Below, in pieces: positions 1 to 6,600 of a stretch of DNA of 11,449 nucleotides. Origin of the DNA: Rhodospirillaceae bacterium (GTDB taxonomy: Bacteria; Pseudomonadota; Alphaproteobacteria; MPNO01; UBA2964). The stretch's first letter is position 1. Each line of letters opens with the position of its first letter. The notes beneath the pieces are model-generated. The model was given only the letters and a program-made list of their open reading frames with translations. It searched no databases and was not told the DNA's origin. A program made the translations under genes and the position numbers. The stretch spans positions 1 to 11,449 of the forward strand of contig JABJKO010000140.1 in NCBI GenBank assembly GCA_018660305.1, read 5' to 3'.

Positions 1-62
1 CCCGCTCCCCCACCCGGCCACCCATCGCCAGTATCCGGTGGGTGGCCGGGTGGGGGAGCGGG
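1..62. repeat. Perfect 24-bp inverted repeat (long hairpin)
   Basis: Bases 1-24 and 39-62 are exact reverse complements, separated by a 14-base loop. Three more pairs, one of them a wobble, can extend the stem into the loop. Both arms are very GC-rich. No T-run follows on the side facing the neighbouring transporter gene, so it is not a textbook intrinsic terminator, although a stem this long could still stop transcription or block exonucleases. The left arm begins at base 1 of the window, so the element may extend outward. It could be a dispersed palindromic repeat, a terminator, or part of a site belonging to the gene beyond the edge. Confidence 0.85.
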
Positions 63-97
63 CTGGAGCGATTCCACGTGAGTGGAAAATGCACTAG
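63..97. repeat. Imperfect palindrome, REP-like
   Basis: The core is TTCCAC-GTGA-GTGGAA (72-87). The symmetry continues outward imperfectly, with CTGGAGC on the left matching GCACTAG on the right, for about 35 bp. It directly abuts the 62-bp hairpin. The layout resembles short dispersed intergenic palindromes of alphaproteobacteria, but that family link is recalled, not tested here. Confidence 0.5.
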
Positions 98-109
98 GCG
101 CAGCGCGCC
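97..109 (-). terminator. Possible weak terminator of the UMF1 transporter gene
   Basis: GGCGC-AGC-GCGCC forms a 5-bp GC stem ten bases beyond the stop codon of the minus-strand transporter gene. Read on the minus strand it is followed after a few bases by a short T-run (GCATTTTCC). The stem is short and the T-run is displaced, so this is tentative. The larger palindromes further on may do the job instead. Confidence 0.3.
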
Positions 110-118
110 GGGCGGTAT

Positions 119-1390
119 TTACTTTCCCGGGTCCTTCACCGTCACCAGGATTGCGGCGCCGATGGCGATGAAGACGATCACGGTGGTCATGCCGGCGCGC
201 TGGGAGGCAAAAACTGTGGTAACCCAGGCCAGCACCGCGGGACCCATGAAGGCGGTGACTTTTCCCGACAGGGCGAACAGCCCGAACATCTCGGTTATCT
301 GATCGGCCGGCGCCATCCGCGCCATCAGGGTCCGGCTGGCGGCCTGGGCCGGTCCCATGAAAATCCCGATGCCCAGGGCCAGCACCCAGAAGGCCATTTT
401 CGACGTCACCAACAGGATCGGCGTTCCCACCACAATGATTCCCAGAAGCGCGATCATCACTGTGCGCTTTGAGCCGATCCGATCATCGATCCAGGCGAAC
501 AGCATGGAGCCGATTCCGGCGGCGACATTGAGGGCGATGGCGAATTGCAGAATCTCGCCGAAATCCATACCGAACGTGCCCGCCGCGTAGATGCCGCCAA
601 AGGCGAACAGCGTGTTCAGACCGTCGATGAAAAACAAACGCGCCACCAGGAACCGGGCGATATTGGCGTGTTCACGAATGGAGCGGATGGTTTTGGCTAT
701 CCCGGCCAGCCCAAGCCGGGCCGCCTCCCTTAAGGAAAGACCGCTGCGATTCGTGTCCGGCGTAAACAGAAACAGGGGATAGGCGAAAACAAAAAACCAC
801 AGAGCGACGAACGGGCCCGCGATCCGAATATGCTCCATCATGGTGGGATCGAGGCCAAAGGGGGGCTTTTCCGGCGACGCAAAGGCCAGCCAGATAACCA
901 GCAGGCAAGCGATGCCGCCGAAATACCCCAGGCCCCAGCCCCAGCCGGACAGCCGCCCAATTCTATCTTGCGGCACCATGGTAGGCAGCATGGAATTGTA
1001 GAAGACGGTCCCGACTTCGAAGGACAGATTGCCCAATGCGAAGAAGGTCAGCCCCCAGACTACCCAGCCGGGATCGGGCAGGGTGAACCAGAGAAGCCCC
1101 GAACAGGTGACGCACACCAGGCTGAAAAATGCGATCCATGGTTTTCGACCGCCTCGCTTGTCGGCGATGGCGCCCACAACGGGGCTCAAAAGGGCGATGG
1201 CGACACCGGACAGCGCCAAGGCATATCCCCATTGCGCCGTTCCCTCGATTTTCGAGGTAGCAACATGCTCGGTGAAATAGGTCGCAAACACGAAGGTTAC
1301 GATAACTGTCGGGAAGGCCGAGTTGGCCCAATCGAAAAAACACCAGGAAAACTGCGCGCGGCGGGAAGCGGTGGCGTTTGGTTCGGTCAT
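119..1390 (-). CDS. UMF1-family MFS transporter (Atg22-like)
   Basis: A 423-residue inner-membrane protein with about twelve hydrophobic segments, the normal size for the major facilitator superfamily. Features typical of the UMF1/Atg22-like branch are visible: FDWANSAF at residues 19-26, FYNSMLP at 130-136 and SGWGWGLGYFGG at 148-159. An MFS motif A (GAIADKRGGRKP, 73-84) lies between helices 2 and 3, and a degenerate second copy (AWIDDRIGSKRT) sits in the C-terminal half. The family is named after yeast Atg22, a vacuolar amino-acid effluxer; bacterial substrates are mostly unknown, so export of amino acids or related small molecules is only a possibility. The ATG at 1390 is preceded by GAGGA at a good distance. 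The gene diverges from the cupin operon across about 106 bp, so the two could share regulation. Confidence 0.88.
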   Translation of the reverse strand: MTEPNATASRRAQFSWCFFDWANSAFPTVIVTFVFATYFTEHVATSKIEGTAQWGYALALSGVAIALLSPVVGAIADKRGGRKPWIAFFSLVCVTCSGLLWFTLPDPGWVVWGLTFFALGNLSFEVGTVFYNSMLPTMVPQDRIGRLSGWGWGLGYFGGIACLLVIWLAFASPEKPPFGLDPTMMEHIRIAGPFVALWFFVFAYPLFLFTPDTNRSGLSLREAARLGLAGIAKTIRSIREHANIARFLVARLFFIDGLNTLFAFGGIYAAGTFGMDFGEILQFAIALNVAAGIGSMLFAWIDDRIGSKRTVMIALLGIIVVGTPILLVTSKMAFWVLALGIGIFMGPAQAASRTLMARMAPADQITEMFGLFALSGKVTAFMGPAVLAWVTTVFASQRAGMTTVIVFIAIGAAILVTVKDPGK

Positions 1391-1456
1391 GGGCGATCCT
1401 CATAGCACGACGGCGGGCCGGGCCACAGCGGTTCTTTCGGGGTGGGTCATTTCAGG

Positions 1457-1464
1457 TATAGAAT
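1457..1464 (+). promoter_or_regulatory. Possible -10 region for the cupin operon
   Basis: TATAGAAT is the only AT-rich stretch in the GC-rich divergent gap between the transporter and the cupin genes. A poor -35 candidate, TTCTTT, starts at 1432. The octamer lies about 33 bp before the first cupin ATG, leaving a short leader. The same AT-rich patch could equally serve the minus-strand transporter gene. Confidence 0.3.
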
Positions 1465-1496
1465 AGAGCGAGGTTTCCCAGCGGAGGATCGAACCC

Positions 1497-2033
1497 ATGG
1501 CCTATACCCTCGAAGAATTCTGCAATGATTGTCACGCGGCTCTGAAAAAGGACCCCGGCGCCGCCGGACGCGAAGAAATTCGCGCGCATTTGGAAAAGCT
1601 GCTGGTGAACGAGGCATTCGTGAAGGAACATTTGTCCGGCCAGGGATCGGGCAAGACCCTGCTCTATCACGATACGGACACCGATGTTCGCGTCATGGCC
1701 CATGGCACCGATCAGGGCAACCGCAAGGGTAAGCCCCATGACCATGGCGCATCCTGGGCGGTCTATGGACAGGCCATCGGTCTTACCAATATGACGGTGT
1801 GGGAACGCACCGATGACCGCAGTGAGGAAGGCAAGGCGACGGTCGAGGAAATCCAAGAATTTCCCCTCGAGCCCGGCAAGGCGGCGCTGTTTGACAGCGG
1901 CATCATCCATTCCACCGCGCATCCCGACCCGGCGCGCTGGGTGCGGGTAACGGGCACCGATCTCGATACCATCGAGCGCTATGCCTATGATCCCGACCGG
2001 CAGCAGATGAAACGCATGACACCGGTCGGCTAA
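1497..2033 (+). CDS. Cupin-fold (cysteine dioxygenase-like) predicted metal enzyme, copy A
   Basis: A 178-residue soluble protein with no signal peptide. The motif HDHGASWAVYG starts at residue 81, and IIHSTAHP includes His138. With His81 and His83 this gives the three-histidine metal site typical of cysteine-dioxygenase-like cupins. It matches the set described as predicted metal-dependent enzymes of the double-stranded beta-helix superfamily (COG5553-like). Substrate and metal are unknown; iron-dependent oxygenation of a small thiol or similar molecule is an inference from the fold. The ATG at 1497 has GGAGG at 1483-1487. The next gene starts 15 bp after the stop and encodes a paralogue about 47% identical by hand alignment, so the two form an operon. 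Copy A carries an extra histidine (142) where copy B has tyrosine. Confidence 0.82.
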   Translation: MAYTLEEFCNDCHAALKKDPGAAGREEIRAHLEKLLVNEAFVKEHLSGQGSGKTLLYHDTDTDVRVMAHGTDQGNRKGKPHDHGASWAVYGQAIGLTNMTVWERTDDRSEEGKATVEEIQEFPLEPGKAALFDSGIIHSTAHPDPARWVRVTGTDLDTIERYAYDPDRQQMKRMTPVG

Positions 2034-2048
2034 TATTGGAGACGAATT

Positions 2049-2600
2049 ATGGGATACACGTTGAAAGAGTTCGCGTCCGACTGCCACCGCATCCTCAAGG
2101 ATGATCCCGGAGAGGCCGGCCGCCTGGAGGTGAAGGATCATCTGGGCAGGCTGCTGATGGAAGATGAATTTGTCGATGAACATTGCGGTCCCGACGCATC
2201 GGGCGGCGCCAATGTGCTTTACGAGGACCCCGATCTTGGATTTCAGATCCTCGCCCATATCATGGACAAGGACCATGCCGGTGGGGTCCATGATCACGGA
2301 CCGTCCTGGGCGATCTATGGCCAGGCGGTGAAACATACCGACATGACCGAGTGGAAGCGGCTGGATGACGGTACGGAAGAGGGCAAGGCGACGGTCGAGC
2401 TGGCCGAGAGCTACCGGTTGGAGCGCGGCGATGCCGGTATCTTCGACGATTACAAGATCCACTCCATCGCCTATCCGGCGGGCGCCCGTTTCGTCCGGGT
2501 CACCGGCGTCAATCTCGAATCCATCGCCCGTGGCAGTTACAATGTGGAAGCCGGCACCATGAGCATCAACAAACGCCCCAATTTCAAAGGCGCGGCGTAG
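2049..2600 (+). CDS. Cupin-fold (cysteine dioxygenase-like) predicted metal enzyme, copy B
   Basis: A 183-residue paralogue of the gene just upstream. The two align with almost no gaps, so HDHGPSWAIYGQA again starts at residue 81 and the third probable ligand, His138 in KIHSIAYP, is at the same index. EEGKATVE (110-117) and RVTG (150-153) are also shared. About 47% of positions are identical, so this is an old duplication rather than a fresh one. The second metal-site neighbour differs (Tyr142 instead of His142), and the C-terminus is five residues longer. GGAG at 2038-2041 precedes the ATG at 2049, and the 15-bp gap implies co-transcription. Possible arrangements are a heteromeric enzyme or two enzymes with different substrates; the sequence cannot decide. 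Confidence 0.82.
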   Translation: MGYTLKEFASDCHRILKDDPGEAGRLEVKDHLGRLLMEDEFVDEHCGPDASGGANVLYEDPDLGFQILAHIMDKDHAGGVHDHGPSWAIYGQAVKHTDMTEWKRLDDGTEEGKATVELAESYRLERGDAGIFDDYKIHSIAYPAGARFVRVTGVNLESIARGSYNVEAGTMSINKRPNFKGAA

Positions 2601-2616
2601 TCTACCCGGTGACGGT

Positions 2617-2639
2617 CCGGTCTTAGACCGGCCCCTACA
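2617..2639 (-). repeat. REP-like palindrome, copy 1 (inverted)
   Basis: Contains the 15-bp dyad CCGGTCT-T-AGACCGG (2617-2631) plus a CCCCTACA flank. Its reverse complement matches copy 2 at 20 of 23 positions. It sits just after the copy B stop codon, in the gap between convergent genes. Confidence 0.7.
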
Positions 2640-2651
2640 TCACATCACGGC

Positions 2652-2677
2652 TGTAAGGGCGGGTCTAAGACCCGCCC
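2652..2677 (+). repeat. REP-like palindrome, copy 2, possible terminator
   Basis: A TGTAA flank is followed by a 21-bp dyad with 10-bp arms (2657-2666 and 2668-2677) around a single central base. Copy 2 faces copy 1 head to head with 12 bp between them. It is followed on the plus strand by GCTTTCGTT, a weak T-rich tract, so it may end transcription of the cupin operon. It may also help stop the convergent deacetylase transcript, whose stop codon is at 2691. Confidence 0.7.
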
Positions 2678-2690
2678 GCTTTCGTTCCGG

Positions 2691-3593
2691 CTACCCAATA
2701 TGATCCTGGTGGTTTTCCAGGTACCAGGTGGCGATTTCCTCGCGGGTGGGGAACCACACGCCGTCGTGTGATTTGGCATAGGCGAGAAATTCATCCAGTG
2801 CCCGGATGCGGTAGGGCTGGCCGATGACGTGGGGGTGGAGACCGAAATTCATCAGCCGCATGCTGTCCGCACCCTCCTCGTAGAGCCGGTCGAACTGTTC
2901 ACGCAGGGTCACCAACCCCTGGTCCAGGGTCATCCCGCCACGAGCGAACATATTGAAATCATTGATGTCGTTGGAATAGGGCACACAAACCAGCGGGCCG
3001 CTGTCGGTGTGGATCAGATAGGGCTGGTCGTCATTGAGAAAGTCGCAATGAAACAGCATGCCGTTTTCGGTGAGGATGTCCGGTGTCAAGGCGGTGGGCC
3101 GCAATGATGAGCTGAGCCAGCCCTTGGCGGGTTTGCCCACCACCTCCTCATACACATCCAGCACCCGGCGGATGACGGCACGCTCTTTCTCCGGCTCGTG
3201 GGCGTAATCGGTCAGGATATCGTTTTGCGTCCAGTTGTGCGGCACCAGTTCCCAGCCGCGCTCGACGATGGCATCGACGATGCGCCGCCGCTCCTGGGCG
3301 AAGATGCCGTTGACGGTACAGGATGCCGGAACCCCGGCCTTATCCAGCGCGTCCAGTACCCGCCATACGCCGACGCGCTGGCCATATTCGCGCCACGTCC
3401 AGTTGACGTAATCGGGCACATTGCCGGGCAGCGGAAACGGAATCGACGCCGGCCCGCCGGGATAAAGCGGCGCGGTCTGGTCGCGGGTGAGTTCCCAATA
3501 TTCCAGATTGATGGTGACGATCAGCGCCAGGTTCTTGCCGCCCGGCCATTTCAACGGCTTGCGGTCAGGGAGCGCGGAGAATTCGTAATGCAT
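2691..3593 (-). CDS. PuuE-like polysaccharide deacetylase-family hydrolase
   Basis: A 300-residue cytoplasmic protein with no signal peptide, the usual size for the PuuE/allantoinase branch of the CE4 (NodB-homology) fold. Visible features are VTINLEYWE (26-34) in place of the usual TFDDG metal motif, VPHNWTQND (117-125) carrying the probable metal-binding histidine 119, and NFGLHPHVIGQPYR (249-262), the conserved C-terminal His motif of PuuE-type proteins. Members hydrolyse C-N bonds in small molecules such as allantoin rather than cell-wall polysaccharide. Which substrate applies here is not shown, and no other purine or ureide gene is in the window. The ATG at 3593 has GAGGA (3600-3604). 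It lies downstream of the glutamate dehydrogenase on the same strand but behind a strong hairpin terminator. Confidence 0.83.
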   Translation of the reverse strand: MHYEFSALPDRKPLKWPGGKNLALIVTINLEYWELTRDQTAPLYPGGPASIPFPLPGNVPDYVNWTWREYGQRVGVWRVLDALDKAGVPASCTVNGIFAQERRRIVDAIVERGWELVPHNWTQNDILTDYAHEPEKERAVIRRVLDVYEEVVGKPAKGWLSSSLRPTALTPDILTENGMLFHCDFLNDDQPYLIHTDSGPLVCVPYSNDINDFNMFARGGMTLDQGLVTLREQFDRLYEEGADSMRLMNFGLHPHVIGQPYRIRALDEFLAYAKSHDGVWFPTREEIATWYLENHQDHIG

Positions 3594-3594
3594 G

Positions 3595-3625
3595 GGGCAT
3601 CCTCAAACGAAACAGATGGATGCCC
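3595..3625 (-). promoter_or_regulatory. Hairpin overlapping the deacetylase ribosome-binding site
   Basis: GGGCATCC (3595-3602) and GGATGCCC (3618-3625) form a perfect 8-bp stem around a 15-base loop, directly before the deacetylase start codon. On the transcript the 3' arm includes the GGA of the ribosome-binding site, so folding would hide it. This may be a translational control element; it could also be chance, as it is a single stem with no conservation evidence. Confidence 0.4.
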
Positions 3626-3632
3626 AGAGTAC

Positions 3633-3675
3633 AAAAAACGACGCCGCCGGCAATGCCCACGGCGTCGATTTTTTT
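3633..3675. terminator. Bidirectional intrinsic terminator after the glutamate dehydrogenase gene
   Basis: CGACGCCG (3639-3646) pairs with CGGCGTCG (3660-3667) across a 13-base loop. The stem is flanked by A6 at 3633-3638 and T7 at 3669-3675, so it has a T-run after the stem on either strand. On the minus strand it lies about 20 bp beyond the dehydrogenase stop codon, which makes it that gene's terminator. Only about 40 bp then remain before the deacetylase ATG, so that gene either reads through or has a promoter overlapping this hairpin. Confidence 0.8.
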
Positions 3676-3697
3676 GGATGACCGGAATCGACTGATA

Positions 3698-6600
3698 TCA
3701 GGTATTCACCAGTGCGCGCAATTCGCGATTGACCACTGACAGCATTGTCAGATTGACATTCTGCGCTGTCTTGAGGTCGTCAACCATGGCGGTCAGCCGT
3801 TGCACGGCGTGACGCCGCGCGTCGGACCATATCTCGATGATGGCCTGGGCCGCATCGGCGCCGCCGGCGGCATCCATAATCCTGGTGGTGAGATCTGTCT
3901 GGTAGGCATAGAGGTCTTCGACGATGCCGTAGGCCGCGGATTTGCGCCATTCGTCGCCATCGGCCAGGGATTCGGCGGAGGCCCGGATCCAGTCGAACCC
4001 GAACTGCGAGCCGATCCCGTAATACACCTTGGCCACCGCGGTGGGGGGAAATCCACCGCCATCGGCGATCTGGACGATGTCGCAGGCCGGCGCCAGGGCA
4101 TCCAGATTGGCGATGCTCTGGGCCAGGTCCTTGGGCACCTGACGGTCTGTGTACCGGCCCGCCTTGCGGTCGCGGGTGGCTTTGAGTGACGGCGACAGAA
4201 TGCTGTCGAGTTTTTTGCCCAGGGTCTCGATGGGCGGCTGGAACGCCTTTACCGCGGCGCCGATGGGCACGTCCTTGGCGCCGTTATGCAGGAACCATTG
4301 CGTGCCCCGCTTGATAAGTTCCAGGATCTCCAGATGCATTTCGGTCTGCGCTTCGGCAGGCACCGAATTGTCCAGTGATTCGACGGCGCTCCACAGCTCG
4401 GCAATGCGGAACACCACGCGGCATTTCAGATAGGCCTTGGCGATGGCGTTCGGTGACGCTCCGGTCCGGTCCTGCAGGCTGGTAATAAAGCTCGGCCCCG
4501 TCCGGTTGACCACCGTATTGCTGACATAGGTCGCGATGATCTCGCGCCGCAGACGATGCTCGGGAATAAGATCCTTGAAGCGCTTCTGCATAAGCGCCGG
4601 GAAATAGGTCGCGAGGCTGTCGGTCAGGTAGGGATCATCGGGCAGATCGCTCTCAAGAACGTCTTTGAACAGGACAATCTTCGCATAGGCCAGCAGGACG
4701 GAAAGTTCCGGCCGGGTCAGCCCCTTGCCGTTGGCGAGGCGCAATTCGAGATCCTCGTCCGTCGGCAGGAATTCGACGGCGCGATCCAGGTCGCCGGACC
4801 GCTCCAGAGTCTGCATGAACTGCATATGCTCGTCGGCAAGGGCGATGCTCTGGTGCTGCGCATTGGTCAATGCCATGCTCTGGCGGTAATTGTCCATGAG
4901 CACCAGTGCCGAGACGTCGTCGGTCATATCGACCAGCAGTTTGTTGCGCTGCGGCAGGGTCAGTTTCTCGGAGGCCACCGCGTCGCCCAGCAGGATCTTG
5001 ATATTGACTTCATGATCGGAGCAGCCGACGCCGGCGGAATTATCGATGAAGTCGGTATTGATCCGCCCACCCGACAGCGCGTATTCGATACGGCCCAGCT
5101 GGGTAGTGCCCAGATTGGCGCCTTCGCCGATAATCCTGGCCTTGACCTCGTTGCCGTTGATTCTCAGCGCATCGTTGGTCCGGTCACCCACCTCGACATT
5201 ATTCTCGCCGGTCGATTTGATGTAGGTGCCGATGCCGCCGAACCACAGGAGGTCGATTTCCGCGGTCAGGATGGCGCGCAGAAGATCGTTAGGCGTCATG
5301 CTGTCCTTGGCGCCCAACCCGAAGGCCTGTTTCATCTCCGGCGTAATTTTGATGGATTTGGCCGCCCGTTCGAAAATGCCGCCGCCCTTGGAGATCAGCT
5401 TTTCGTCGTAATCGGACCAGGAGGACCGGGGCAGGGCAAACAGGCGCTTGCGCTCCTTGAAGCTCGCCCTCGGGTCGGGATTGGGGTCGATGAAAATATG
5501 CTGATGGTTGAAGGCGGCCAGCAGCTTGGTATGAGGAGAATAGATCAGGCCGTTGCCGAACACGTCGCCTGACATATCACCGACGCCGACACAGGTGAAT
5601 TCGGTGGTCAGGACATCGATGCCGGTCTCGCGGAAGTGCCGTTTGACCGATTCCCAGGCGCCGCGTGCGGTAATGCCCATGGCCTTGTGGTCGTACCCCA
5701 CCGATCCGCCCGACGCGAACGCATCGTCGAGCCAGAAACCGTAATCCTGGGCGATGCCGTTGGCGATGTCGGAGAAGGTCGCCGTGCCCTTATCGGCGGC
5801 AACCACGAGATACGGGTCGTCGCTGTCCCGCCGGACGACATTCTTGGGCGGGATGACCTTGCCGCCACGCAAATTGTCGGTAATGTCGAGCAGGCCCCGC
5901 ATGAAGGTTTTGTAGCAGGCAATTCCCTCTTCGAGGAACGCTTCACGCCCGCCGGTCTGCGGCGGTTGTTTGACGACAAAGCCGCCCTTGGCGCCAAATG
6001 GCACGATCACCGCGTTTTTGGTCATCTGGGACTTCATCAGACCCAGAATTTCGGTACGAAAATCTTCACGGCGATCGGACCAGCGGAGACCGCCCCGGGC
6101 GACCTTGCCGCCACGCAGATGGACCGCGTCGACGCGTGGCGAATGCAGGAAAATCTCCACCAGCGGGCGCGGCAGCGGCAATTCGTCGATCTTCTGGCTG
6201 TCGAGCTTCATGGAAAGGTACGGCTTTGGCCCACCATTTTCGCCGGGCTGATAGAAATTGGTCCGCAGGGTGGATTGCACCACATTGACATAGCGCTGCA
6301 ATATCCGGTCTTCATCGAGCGAGGCGACCGCTTCCAGCGCCGATTCGATGTTCCTGATGAGGCGCTTTTCTTCGCTGGCGGTTTGCTTCTTTTGCGCCGA
6401 CGGATCGAACAGACATTCAAACAGCGCGACGATATCACGCGCAATGCCGGAATTCCTGGCAAGGGTTTCTTCCATATAGGCCTGACTGAAAGGAATTTTG
6501 GCCTGCAGGAGGTACTTGCAGTAAGCGCGCAGAATAACGATCTGCCGCCATGACAGACCGGCTCCGAGCACCAGATTGTTGAATCCGTCATTTTCGATGT

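Noticed and set aside
830..1405. A plus-strand frame of 191 residues antiparallel to the UMF1 transporter
   Set aside because: The transporter has clear family motifs and helices; this frame is its antisense.
1452..2462. A 336-residue minus-strand open frame antiparallel to both cupin genes
   Set aside because: The plus-strand genes have good ribosome-binding sites, shared family motifs and paralogy. The minus frame spans both paralogues because both carry the same codon phase, which makes it a shadow.
4556..5572. A long plus-strand open frame (338 residues) inside the glutamate dehydrogenase gene
   Set aside because: It is antiparallel to strongly conserved catalytic sequence of the dehydrogenase, has no recognisable motif, and is expected from high GC third positions.
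5636..6553. A plus-strand open frame of 305 residues across the dehydrogenase core
   Set aside because: Shadow of the GGLRWSDR and PFGAKGGF region on the other strand; no independent evidence.
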